Origin: an uncultured Dokdonella sp.
GTDB lineage: Bacteria > Pseudomonadota > Gammaproteobacteria > Xanthomonadales > Rhodanobacteraceae
Direction of reading: 5' to 3'
NCBI GenBank assembly: GCA_934526015.1
Contig: CAKSZY010000012.1
Coordinates: 5,730 to 69,729, forward strand
DNA length: 64,000 bases
Shown: piece after piece, positions 50,921 through 59,099 of the stretch
Layout: each line of letters opens with the position of its first letter
Position numbering within the stretch: the stretch's first letter is position 1
Notes under the pieces: model-generated
Told to the model about the DNA's origin: nothing
Database searches by the model: none
Seen by the model: the letters and a program-made list of their open reading frames with translations, nothing else
Program-made: the position numbers and the translations under genes

Positions 50921-53525
50921 GGTGGTGGCGGGCGAGGATGGAACGATCGCTGATGGCCGCCTGCAGGGCGGCCTGGGCGGCATCGAGGCTCGCGCCGGGA
51001 GTCGCAGCCGGTGTGCGTGCGGGTGCTTCGATCCAGTCGCGGATGGCGGCCGCAGCGGGGCGCTGCAGGCCTTGCACGCCGGCTTCGACGAGGTCGTCGA
51101 ACAGGGTGCCGGCGACAGTCACCGGATCGGCGAGCAGGGCATCGTAGTCGACCAGCACGCGCTTCCAGCCGGCGCTGGTGGCGAAGGCCTCGCGCGTGTA
51201 GTGCTCCCACAGGGCGAGGGCCTCGTCGCGATCCATGTCGTCGCGCCGCGCCAGCGAATCGGCGACGGCGAGCGGTTCGCGCACGACATGCACGAACACC
51301 GGCGCGGTCAGCAACGGCAGCAGCTCGCGCGCGAGCAGGCACAGGCGCGGCTCCTTGATGAACCACGGCCGGCGACCGTCGAGGGTGTCGAGCACGGCGG
51401 CGGCCTCGCGGCGGAAGGCATCGATCGCGGCCGGTGGCGCTTCCCGCGGCGGCCGTTTCCAGTCGCCGCCGGCGGCGGCGAGGCGGCGCAGGCAGGCCAT
51501 GTGCAGTTCGCCGTGCTCGAAGTGGCCCTTCGGATTGTCGTCGCCGCGCAGCAGGTGTTCGGCCGGACCCGGCCAGGCGCCGAACAGGGCGAGCAGGCCG
51601 CCGATGCTGGAGGTGCCGGAGCGGTGCATGCCGAGGACGACGATCTGCTCCGGGTGCGCCCCGGCCGCGCCGGGGCGGTGCGGCGGCGCCGCCTCCGGCG
51701 CCGGTTTCAGCACGCCGGCGCGATCGAGGAGGTCGACGAGGCGGTCGGCGCCGAGGTCGAGATGATGCTGCGCGGCGAACTCCGCGGCGTTCGCGCGCGC
51801 CCGCGCGGCGACTTCCTCGCGATGCTCGAACAGTTCGCGCAGGGTGGCGTGCAGCGACGCCGCATCGACCTCGCGCCAGTGCGCACCCGGTGTGTCCGGG
51901 TCGGCCCGCGATTCGCTGGCAAGCAGCGGCCAGCCCCAGCGCCGGATGAAGTCCTGCTGGCTGCCCCAGGCCGGGGCGGCCACGGCCAGTCCGCAGGCGG
52001 CCGCCTCGCGCACGAACGGATCCCAGCCGGCACCGCGTCGCGTGCTGACATAGACGTCGGCGGCCGCATGCAGCTGGCCGCGTTCCGCCACCGGAAAGTT
52101 CCAGCCATGCAGCAGGCGCACGCGGCCGCCGCCGGGCGCGGCCATCGCCGCGAGCCGCGCGTGGATCGCCTCGGCATCGTCGCCGGGAATGATGTGCACG
52201 ACCAGTTCGACCGCATCGCCGGCGCTGAACGCCGCCTGGAATGCCTGCACGAGGCGTTCCGGCGCATCGCGCTGCAGGTGTTCGACGATGGCGAGGAAGA
52301 CCTGGTGGCCGTGCGGATGGCGCGGCGCGGGCACCTGCGGATGCAGGTACTCGCGATCGATGCCGGGGTCGAGCACGTCGATCGGCGTGCGCACGCCGGA
52401 GTCGCGCAGGATCGCCGCCTGCACTTCGTCGGGAACCAGCAGACGGTCGAAGGCATGGCAGGCGTCGACCCAATCGGCCGGCAGGCGCTCCCATTCCGAC
52501 CACAGCAGGGCAAGGCGCGCAGCGGCGGTGGCCGGCAGCTGCGGCGGTCCGGCACCCACCGCCAGGGCAGCGTCGATGCGCGACGGGCACGCCCGTTGCG
52601 TCGCCGCGACGACGCGGTAGTCCTCGTCGAGGACGACCTCATGGGCGGGCGCACGCACGCAGACGCCGAGATCGCGCGCGCCGAGGCGGCCGACCAGGCC
52701 GTGCGTCAGCAGGGCCTGTGCCGTCGGCAGGCGCGTGGGGCCGTGCCAGAGCAGTTCGCCGCGCGTGCGCGCCAGCAGGCGTTGCTGCCAGCGTGCGGCG
52801 AAGGTGGCGCGGCTTTGCGCGTACAGGCGGGCGCGGAAGCCGCCATCGTCACGCGTCGAGCCGTGCTGGTGGTGGCGCAGGGTGACGTTGCCGGCGACCA
52901 CCGTGGCGATGCCGGCGTCGCGTGCGCGCAGGCAGTAGTCGGTGTCCTCGAAATAGCTGTGGAAGGCCTCGTCGAGGGCGCCGATGCGCTCGATGCAGTC
53001 GCGCCGCAGGTAGGCGACGGCGAAGGCGATGCCGGACACGCGGCGCAGGCGCGGGTACTGGTTGAGCTCGCGTTCCTGGCGGCCCGATTCGGTCTGCTGG
53101 CCGGACAGCGCATGCGCGTCGAAGAAGCCGCCGGCATGGAACAGCAAGGATCGCGGCGGCGGACCGAGCAGGCGGCAGCCGACGATGCCGTGGTCGGCTG
53201 CGGCGTAGGCGGCATCGCGCAGGCGACCGAGCCAGTCGGCCTGGCTGAACTCGAGGTCGTTGTTGAGCAGGACCACGTCGTTGCCGGGCCGTGCGGCGGC
53301 GATGCCGGCGTTCATGCCGCGCACGAAGCCGAGGTTGGCGTCGAGGCAGATCGTGCGCAGGCGTCCGGCATAGGCGGCCAGTCCGCTCGGCGTGTCGTCG
53401 CTCGAGCCGTTGTCGACGACGATGATCTCGGCGTGGTCGAGGTCGGTGGCGAGCAGCGAATCGAGGCAGCGTCGCGTCAGCGGCCACTGGTTCCAGGCGA
53501 GGACGATGAGGCTCGCGCCACGCAT
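50910..53525 (-). CDS. Three-domain fusion: GT2 glycosyltransferase, GT4 glycosyltransferase, sulfotransferase
   Basis: The 871-residue protein reads as three enzymes in line. Residues 1-260 are a GT2 domain (LIVLAWNQWPLTRRCLDSLL, VVDNGSSDDTP, LLNNDLEF, YFEDTDYCLRA). Residues about 290-610 resemble a GT-B/GT4 enzyme, with the donor-site region YVSTRRGAGWDPFVREAAACGL. Residues about 620-830 form a sulfotransferase: a 5'-PAPS loop in VLGMHRSGTSSIGG and a 3'-phosphate site in VHVVREPLAVADSLARR. It could add two sugars and sulfate one of them on a single chain. It lies just after the 90-residue gene in the transporter operon. Confidence 0.87.
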   Translation of the reverse strand: MRGASLIVLAWNQWPLTRRCLDSLLATDLDHAEIIVVDNGSSDDTPSGLAAYAGRLRTICLDANLGFVRGMNAGIAAARPGNDVVLLNNDLEFSQADWLGRLRDAAYAAADHGIVGCRLLGPPPRSLLFHAGGFFDAHALSGQQTESGRQERELNQYPRLRRVSGIAFAVAYLRRDCIERIGALDEAFHSYFEDTDYCLRARDAGIATVVAGNVTLRHHQHGSTRDDGGFRARLYAQSRATFAARWQQRLLARTRGELLWHGPTRLPTAQALLTHGLVGRLGARDLGVCVRAPAHEVVLDEDYRVVAATQRACPSRIDAALAVGAGPPQLPATAAARLALLWSEWERLPADWVDACHAFDRLLVPDEVQAAILRDSGVRTPIDVLDPGIDREYLHPQVPAPRHPHGHQVFLAIVEHLQRDAPERLVQAFQAAFSAGDAVELVVHIIPGDDAEAIHARLAAMAAPGGGRVRLLHGWNFPVAERGQLHAAADVYVSTRRGAGWDPFVREAAACGLAVAAPAWGSQQDFIRRWGWPLLASESRADPDTPGAHWREVDAASLHATLRELFEHREEVAARARANAAEFAAQHHLDLGADRLVDLLDRAGVLKPAPEAAPPHRPGAAGAHPEQIVVLGMHRSGTSSIGGLLALFGAWPGPAEHLLRGDDNPKGHFEHGELHMACLRRLAAAGGDWKRPPREAPPAAIDAFRREAAAVLDTLDGRRPWFIKEPRLCLLARELLPLLTAPVFVHVVREPLAVADSLARRDDMDRDEALALWEHYTREAFATSAGWKRVLVDYDALLADPVTVAGTLFDDLVEAGVQGLQRPAAAAIRDWIEAPARTPAATPGASLDAAQAALQAAISDRSILARHHHDA

Positions 53526-53526
53526 G

Positions 53527-53799
53527 CTAGGGCGTTTTCACCGCCGCCGGCCCCCACAGCGTCGCCAGGGCGTCTTGGACGTGGCCGAGCGCGTAGGCGG
53601 CCGGCGGCGTGCGCAGCAGGGCCAGGCTGGCGGCGGTCGCGTCGCTGCGCAGCGCGCCCGCGCGCAGGCCGGCGAGGGCCGCGGCCGGATCCGCCTGCGC
53701 CTTGCCGGCCATCGAGGCGGCGGCGAGCAGCACGGCCTGCGGCGGGACGCCGAGGCGGTGCGCCAGTGCCGCCAGCCGTCGCGGATCCGTGGCGGTCAC
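53527..53799 (-). CDS. Small protein coupled to the Wzt gene, unknown function
   Basis: I do not recognise this 90-residue alanine-rich protein (MTATDPRRLAALAHRLGVPP onwards), which looks mainly helical and soluble. GTG 53799 overlaps the Wzt stop codon as GTGA, and its own stop lies one base before the next start codon. This tight packing supports a real, coupled gene. The open frame extends further upstream inside the Wzt gene, but that part is unlikely to be translated. It may be a small partner of the transporter or glycosyltransferase. Confidence 0.55.
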   Translation of the reverse strand: MTATDPRRLAALAHRLGVPPQAVLLAAASMAGKAQADPAAALAGLRAGALRSDATAASLALLRTPPAAYALGHVQDALATLWGPAAVKTP

Positions 53800-54503
53800 G
53801 ATGTCGGGGTTTCCACGTGCATGGCCCGATGATAGGCCTCGAACACGCTGTCGCGGTCGCCCTCGAGCACGCTGCGGCCGTGCTCGATCCAGAGCAGGCG
53901 GTCGCACAGCTCGGCGACCTGTTTCTCGGCGTGACTGACCAGCACCACGGTCTGGCCCTGCTGCATGCGTTCCTTCAGCGCGTTGCCGGACTTCTCCTGG
54001 AAGGCGGCGTCGCCGACCGCGAGCACCTCGTCGATCAGCAGCACGTCGGGTTCGGCCTGGATCGCCACCGCGAAGCCGAGGCGCATGACCATGCCCGAGG
54101 AATAGGCGGCAATCGGTTCGTCGAAGAAGTCGCCGAGTTCGGAAAACTCGCGGATCGCCGGCAGCCGCGCGATGATGTCGCGCTGGCGCAGGCCGATCAT
54201 CAGGCCGGACAGGATCGCGTTGTCGCGTCCGGACAGGTACGGCACGAAACCGAGGGCCAGGGCGAGCAACTGGCAGGAAACCACGCCGCGCTTCACCGTG
54301 CCGCGGTCCGGCTCGAGGATGCCGGCGAGCACGCGCAGCAGGGTGCTCTTGCCGGCGCCGTTGCGGCCGATCACGCCGAGGCGTTCGCCGCGACGCAGCT
54401 TCATGCTGACGTCCTCGAGGGCCCAGAACGCGCCGCTGCCGAGGCGGCGCTGGGCACTGAAGGCGACGCCGACGTGGTCGAGTTCGATGAGGACGTCGGA
54501 CAT
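53796..54503 (-). CDS. wzt: ABC transporter ATP-binding protein, Wzt type
   Basis: The 235-residue ATPase has Walker A GRNGAGKS (about residues 47-54), the signature YSSGMVMRL, Walker B VLLIDEV and the His switch SHA. It matches the polysaccharide exporters of the Wzt/KpsT/TagH group. It ends shortly after the nucleotide-binding domain and lacks the C-terminal carbohydrate-binding domain found in some Wzt proteins, so export does not appear to depend on recognition of a capped chain end. It starts one base after the permease stop codon. Confidence 0.93.
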   Translation of the reverse strand: MSDVLIELDHVGVAFSAQRRLGSGAFWALEDVSMKLRRGERLGVIGRNGAGKSTLLRVLAGILEPDRGTVKRGVVSCQLLALALGFVPYLSGRDNAILSGLMIGLRQRDIIARLPAIREFSELGDFFDEPIAAYSSGMVMRLGFAVAIQAEPDVLLIDEVLAVGDAAFQEKSGNALKERMQQGQTVVLVSHAEKQVAELCDRLLWIEHGRSVLEGDRDSVFEAYHRAMHVETPTS

Positions 54504-54504
54504 G

Positions 54505-55287
54505 TCAGACCGCCAGCTTCGGGTAGCGCGGCTCGAGCCGGCGCACCACCAGGATGCCGATCACGCAGACCACCGCCGAGATCGTGCCGACCTTGGCCAG
54601 TGCCAGCCAGTCGGGCCATTCGCCATGCATGAGGATGCCGCGGGTGGCGTCGAGCAGTTCCGCGACCGGATTCAGCGCGATCACCTCGCGCAGCGGCGAG
54701 GGCACCTGGGCCAGCGAGAACACCACCCCGGAAAGGAACATCACCACGGTCAGCACCTGCTCGATGACGAAGCGCAGGTCCGGCACCAGCGGCACCACCG
54801 CGGCGACGAGGAAGCCGGCGCCGGCGGCGAACAGGAACACCGCCACGAACAGCACCGGCAGGGCGAAGTACGCCAGGTTCGGCGGATAGCCGGCGATCCA
54901 CAGGATCACCAGCAGCAGGGCGAAGATGTAGAAGAACTTGATGGTGTCGGCGAACATCTGCACGAGCGGGAACACCAGCACCGGCAGGCGCGCCTGGCGG
55001 ATCAGGCCGAGGTTGGTCCAGATCGCGTAGCCGCCGTGGGTGATGCACGATTTCATCCACTGCCAGACGGTCAGGCCGATCAGCAGGAACGGCAGGTAGT
55101 CCGGGCCGCCGGTCTTCAGGATGACGTCGAAGACGAGCCAGAACGCCGCCATCATCATCGCCGGCTCGGCAATCCACCAGATCAGGCCGAGGTAGCTGCG
55201 CGCGCGCTCGGCACGCAGTTCCGCGTAGGTGCTGAAGCGGATCAGTTCCCAGGCATTGCGGAACGTCGACTGCGCCGGCTGCTTCAT
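54505..55287 (-). CDS. wzm: ABC transporter permease, Wzm type
   Basis: The 260-residue permease has six membrane helices and the ABC-2 family text ELRAERARSYLGLIWWIAEP at the N-terminus and PVAELLDATRGILMHG near the end. It forms the inner-membrane channel for a lipid-linked O-antigen or capsule chain with the adjacent ATPase. ATG 55287 gives the usual family start; an in-frame ATG at 55350 would add 21 residues. It opens the polysaccharide operon, 120 bp after the GT39-like gene on the same strand. Confidence 0.92.
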   Translation of the reverse strand: MKQPAQSTFRNAWELIRFSTYAELRAERARSYLGLIWWIAEPAMMMAAFWLVFDVILKTGGPDYLPFLLIGLTVWQWMKSCITHGGYAIWTNLGLIRQARLPVLVFPLVQMFADTIKFFYIFALLLVILWIAGYPPNLAYFALPVLFVAVFLFAAGAGFLVAAVVPLVPDLRFVIEQVLTVVMFLSGVVFSLAQVPSPLREVIALNPVAELLDATRGILMHGEWPDWLALAKVGTISAVVCVIGILVVRRLEPRYPKLAV

Positions 55288-55407
55288 GGAAACGGCCGCG
55301 GTTCGGGCAGGCGGGCACGCCGGCAGGGGAAGAAGCGATTCATCAAGCATCCGGACAGGGGTCGGTCGAAAACCGGCGCAGGATACCGGAAGGTCATGCC
55401 GGCCCGC

Positions 55408-56805
55408 TCATCGGCAGTTGCCGTCGAGCCACGGGCCGAGCAGGGCGAGCGCGAGCAGGATGATCGCGAGCAGGCTGCCGAGGGAAAGCCGCAACGGCGT
55501 CACCGCGAGCACCGAAGCGGTTTCGCGATTGCGCAGCGCCAGTGCCGCACCGCCGAACGCGCAGAGGAACGGCAGCATCTGGAACAGGTAGCGCTGCATG
55601 ACGTGCAGGCCGAGGTAGAGCGCGAGCTGGTAGAGCAGGAAGACGGCAACGACGACCACGAGCGGCTCGCGCCAGCGTCGCCACAGGGCGATGCCGAACG
55701 CGCAGGCGACCAGGGTCACCGCGTGCCAGAGCATCGCCGTCGCCGCGAGCCATGGCGTCAGCGCACTTGCGCGGTAGGCGCCGAGCCGCCCCGCGCAGGC
55801 CTCGCCGGGAAGCTGCGAGACGAGCAGGGTCTTGGCGTTGAACAGGCGGAAGTACTGGGTGCCGAACTGGTCGGCGAGAACCTCGGCGAGGCCGCGCCGG
55901 GCCAGCGTCTCCCGGATGCGTTCGCGGTAGACCGCGTTGCGTTCGTGCGGGGTCGGCGCGCTGGCGAGGAAGGCGGCGAGTGCCGGCGCACCGGCCTCGT
56001 CGATGTAGTCGCTGCGGCTGCGGTCGGCGAGGCCGACATCGAGGTTGTAGATCGAACTGTCGGCGATCAGCGGCCGGCCGGTTTCGAGATACCCCTTCCA
56101 CAGCGCCGGCGCGGTGGCGACGAGGAGGCCGCCGATGAACAGGGCGGCGGCGCCGGTGCGCATGCGCAGGCGCCCCTCGCGTCGGCCGACGAAGGCGAGC
56201 AGCAGCAGCGGCCAGAACGCGCCGAGCAGGCTCTTGAACAGCAGGGCCAGGCCGACCAGCAGGCCGGCCGCGGCAGCCTGCCAGGCCCGTCCGGCGGCGG
56301 GTCCGAACAGCAGCAGCAGGGCGCCGAGCAGGCAGGCCAGGTGGGTCACCTCGGGCCACAGCCAGTGCGCCTGGGCGATCGTGGTCGGATTGAGCAGGAA
56401 CAGCAGTGCCGCCGCGGTGGCCGCACGCGCGCCGGCAACGGGTTGCCAGAGGCGCGCGAGCATCCACGCGCACGCGGCGAGCAGGGCGATCTGCACGAAC
56501 TGCACGACGAGGACCTGCGGCCCGAACAGGCGGTAGAGCGCGGCAAGAAAGCCGGTCTGGCCGGGCGGCCAGATGTAGGTTTCCGGCACCGCTTCGCCGG
56601 CGAGCAGGGCGAGCGCGCGGCGGTGGTAGTCGAACTCGTCGCCGATCAGCGGCTTCACCGGTTCGCCGTGGTACAGCCAGAGCAGCACGGCATTCAGCAC
56701 GAGCCACGCCGTCGCCGCGACGGCCACGACCACGCCGCTTCGCCGCCCTGCCAGCGCCGGATCGATGGCTGCCGGTACCGTGTCCGCGGGATGCCTGGAA
56801 CTCAT
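55408..56805 (-). CDS. GT39/ArnT-like membrane glycosyltransferase
   Basis: The 465-residue protein has about eleven membrane helices and the GT-C hallmark of an acidic residue early in the first outer loop (PLIGDEFDYHRRALAL). It uses a polyprenyl-phosphate sugar donor and resembles the PMT/ArnT group, which modifies lipid A, glycans or proteins. ATG 56805 is used; the frame upstream is open only because it passes into the 17-bp repeat tract. It is close to the Wzm/Wzt operon on the same strand and may add a side sugar to the polysaccharide. The start lacks a clear ribosome site. Confidence 0.83.
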   Translation of the reverse strand: MSSRHPADTVPAAIDPALAGRRSGVVVAVAATAWLVLNAVLLWLYHGEPVKPLIGDEFDYHRRALALLAGEAVPETYIWPPGQTGFLAALYRLFGPQVLVVQFVQIALLAACAWMLARLWQPVAGARAATAAALLFLLNPTTIAQAHWLWPEVTHLACLLGALLLLFGPAAGRAWQAAAAGLLVGLALLFKSLLGAFWPLLLLAFVGRREGRLRMRTGAAALFIGGLLVATAPALWKGYLETGRPLIADSSIYNLDVGLADRSRSDYIDEAGAPALAAFLASAPTPHERNAVYRERIRETLARRGLAEVLADQFGTQYFRLFNAKTLLVSQLPGEACAGRLGAYRASALTPWLAATAMLWHAVTLVACAFGIALWRRWREPLVVVVAVFLLYQLALYLGLHVMQRYLFQMLPFLCAFGGAALALRNRETASVLAVTPLRLSLGSLLAIILLALALLGPWLDGNCR

Positions 56806-56830
56806 GTCACGTCCGCTGTCCGATGGGATC

Positions 56831-56932
56831 GAAGCAAAGCCTGAAACGAAGCAAAGCCTGAAACGAAGCAAAGCCTGAAACGAGGCAAAGCCTGAAACGA
56901 GGCAAAGCCTGAAACGAGGCAAAGCCTGAAAC
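56831..56932. repeat. Six tandem 17-bp repeats
   Basis: GAAGCAAAGCCTGAAAC occurs three times, followed by three copies with GAGG in place of GAAG, all head to tail. Three 9-bp units (ACGGAGCAC, ACGGAGCAC, ACGGAGGAG) then follow at 56933-56959. The tract lies just upstream of the GT39-like start codon. Confidence 0.95.
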
Positions 56933-57733
56933 ACGGAGCACACGGAGCACACGGAGGAGAAGCGGATGAATGATTCGCGTTGCCTTCCGTGCTTCGTGCC
57001 CTTGGTGTTTCAGGCTTTCGCTCCGACATCGCTCGAAGGCGAAAGATTGAAGCACGGAAGGCACGAAAGACGAAGAAAAGTCCTTCACCGACGGGCTTGT
57101 CCTCGGTGTGCTCCGTGTGCTCCGTGTTCCAGGCTTTTGCTCCGCCAGCGGTCGAAGGCGAAAGATTGAAGCACGAAGGGCACGAAAGACGCGAAGAAAA
57201 GTCCTTCACCGACAGGCTTCTCCTCGGTGTGCTCCGTGTGCTCCGTGTTCCAGGCTTTCGCTCCGCCACCGGTCGAAGGCGAAAGATTGAAGCACGAAGG
57301 GCACGAACGACACGAAGAAAAGTCCTTCACCGACGGGCTTCTCCTCGGTGTGCTCCGTGTGCTCCGTGTTTCAGGCTTTCGCTCCGCCAGCGGTCGAAGG
57401 CGAAAGATTGAAGCACGAAGGGCACGAAAGACGCGAAGAAAAGTCCTTCACCGACAGGCTTCTCCTCGGTGTGCTCCGTGTGCTCCGTGTTCCAGGCTTT
57501 CGCTCCGCCACCGGTCGAAGGCGAAAGATTGAAGCACGAAGGGCACGAACGACACGAAGAAAAGTCCTTCACCGACGGGCTTCTCCTCGGTGTGCTCCGT
57601 GTGCTCCGTGTTTCAGGCTTTCGCTCCGCCAGCGGTCGAAGGCGAAAGATTGAAGCACGAAGGGCACGAACGACGCGAAGAAAAGCCCTTCAACGACGGG
57701 CTTGTCCTCCGTGTGCTCCGTGTTTCAGGCTTT
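56921..57733. repeat. Satellite-like array of 121-bp units bracketed by a 27-bp inverted repeat
   Basis: Units begin at 57106, 57227, 57348, 57469 and 57590, each 121 bp, with a diverged unit before them (about 56985-57105) and a partial one after. Units alternate between two variants, so 57106-57347 and 57348-57589 are nearly identical 242-bp dimers. The whole is enclosed by a perfect 27-bp inverted repeat (56921-56947 and 57707-57733). No real gene lies in 56806-57762; open frames here repeat with the array. Confidence 0.93.
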
Positions 57734-57762
57734 GGCGCTTCTTGTCCTGGCCACGGCCCGGC

Positions 57763-58476
57763 TCACGCCGCGGGCGCGCGGAACACGACCATGCGCTGGC
57801 CGCGCGGATGGCCGAAGTCGCCGATCCGCGATGCCTCGAGGCCGGCGCGCGTCGCCAGCGTGGCCAGTTCCTCGAACGACTGGTGGAACGGATCGTTGGC
57901 GTAATGCGTGGTGATCTCGCCGGGCGGCTGCACGAGCGGATGCAGGTGTGCGCTGTGCGGCGCCTCGAAGAAGGTCACGAAGAAGCGCCCGCCCGGAACC
58001 AGCGCTTCGGCCACGCGCGCCAGGCAGATCTGCACGTGGTTGGTGTACAGGTGGGTGATCAGCGACACCGCGATCGCCATGTCGAAGCGTTCGCCGAAGC
58101 GGCCGACGTTGAAATCGCCATCGGCGAGCAGGCGCGCGCCGCGGTCGGCAAGTCCGCCGAGGGCGAGTTCGTGGTGGCCGGCCTCGATCAGCGAGGCATT
58201 GGCATCGAGCCCGCAGTAATGGCCGGGCTCGAGGTAGCGCACGAAATGCACGCCCCCGCGCAGCGCGCCGCAGCCGACATCGAGCAGGCGATGGTGCGGC
58301 TCCAGTCCCTGCGCGCGCAGGAACTCGAACTGCAGGCGGCCGATGTCGTCCCACATCGCGCCGACCATGGTGCGATGTTCGCCGCGGCGGATGTCCTCGG
58401 CATCGAGCGCGCGCCAGTAGCCGTTGACGCCGCGCATCGACGCGGCCACGGCGTCGACCGTTTCCTTGCCGCTCAT
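57763..58476 (-). CDS. Class I SAM-dependent methyltransferase
   Basis: The 237-residue protein has the Rossmann-like methyltransferase core. Motif I is LLDVGCGALRGG (about residues 64-75), the acidic residue at the end of strand 2 is in YCGLDANASL, and motif II/III regions are in MAIAVSLITHLY and ALVPGGRFFVTFFE. It transfers a methyl group from SAM to an unknown acceptor, possibly a sugar or lipid given the surrounding polysaccharide genes. The start is ATG 58476. It lies between the repeat array and a lipoprotein gene on the same strand. Confidence 0.88.
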   Translation of the reverse strand: MSGKETVDAVAASMRGVNGYWRALDAEDIRRGEHRTMVGAMWDDIGRLQFEFLRAQGLEPHHRLLDVGCGALRGGVHFVRYLEPGHYCGLDANASLIEAGHHELALGGLADRGARLLADGDFNVGRFGERFDMAIAVSLITHLYTNHVQICLARVAEALVPGGRFFVTFFEAPHSAHLHPLVQPPGEITTHYANDPFHQSFEELATLATRAGLEASRIGDFGHPRGQRMVVFRAPAA

Positions 58477-58543
58477 GGCCGGCGCGGGCGGATCATGCCG
58501 GACGGCGGCGCCGCCGCCGGCCGCTTGCCGGCGCAGCCGACGC

Positions 58544-59020
58544 TCATTCGGCCTTCGGCGAACGCTTGGCCGGCGCCTTGAAGGTCGGGGTGAACTTCTC
58601 GCGCACGCCGGAGGTGCTGATCGACTCGATGTAGTACCAGTAGTCCTTGCACGGATCGATGGTGTCGTCGCGGAACTGGTATTTCTGCGTCTCGTCGGTG
58701 GTGCCGGCGCCGAGGATCGGCTCCGGGTTGAGCTTGCGGAACTCGCCTTCCTCGCTGTCGCCGCGATAGACCTCGAAACCGAAGTTGTCCTGCTCGCTGG
58801 CGAGGGTCCATTTCGGCGTGTTGGCGACGCGCTCCTCGGCCGGCAGCGCCGACTGGTCGCCGCAGGTGCCTTCCGGCGGTTTGGCCGGGGCGGCGGTTTC
58901 CACCGGCGCCGGCGCGGTCACCGCAGGCGGCGGGGCGGCGGCGGGTTTCTCGTCGGGGGGCGGCGCATCGCAGCCGGCAAGGGCGAGGGCGATGACGCTG
59001 CAAAGGGCGATCAGGCGCAT
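58544..59020 (-). CDS. Lipoprotein with fibronectin-III-like domain
   Basis: The 158-residue protein has a lipoprotein signal (LCSVIALALAGC; lipid on Cys17), then a Pro/Ala-rich linker (residues 18-50). A single domain follows whose strands (WTLASEQDNFGFEVYRG, KYQFRDDTIDPCKDYWYYIES) resemble a fibronectin type III fold. Two cysteines (GTCGD and DPCKD) may form a disulfide. It is probably held in the outer membrane. The start at ATG 59020 begins the signal; GGAG lies 8 bp upstream. It is divergent from the transglutaminase-like gene across 79 bp. Confidence 0.8.
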   Translation of the reverse strand: MRLIALCSVIALALAGCDAPPPDEKPAAAPPPAVTAPAPVETAAPAKPPEGTCGDQSALPAEERVANTPKWTLASEQDNFGFEVYRGDSEEGEFRKLNPEPILGAGTTDETQKYQFRDDTIDPCKDYWYYIESISTSGVREKFTPTFKAPAKRSPKAE

Positions 59021-59099
59021 GGGGAAACTCCGCGGAAAGGGAAAAGGCGCGCGAGCGCCGCACTGGACAAGGCCGGGCCCGGCCAACGATAGTCCGCGC

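Noticed and set aside
57108..57653. Series of roughly 100-residue reading frames in the repeat array
   Set aside because: They recur every 121 bp with almost identical text, an outcome of the repeat, and 121 is not a multiple of three. No start signals are seen.
56985..57733. CRISPR array
   Set aside because: The 121-bp units are contiguous and nearly identical throughout, with no unique spacers and no cas genes.
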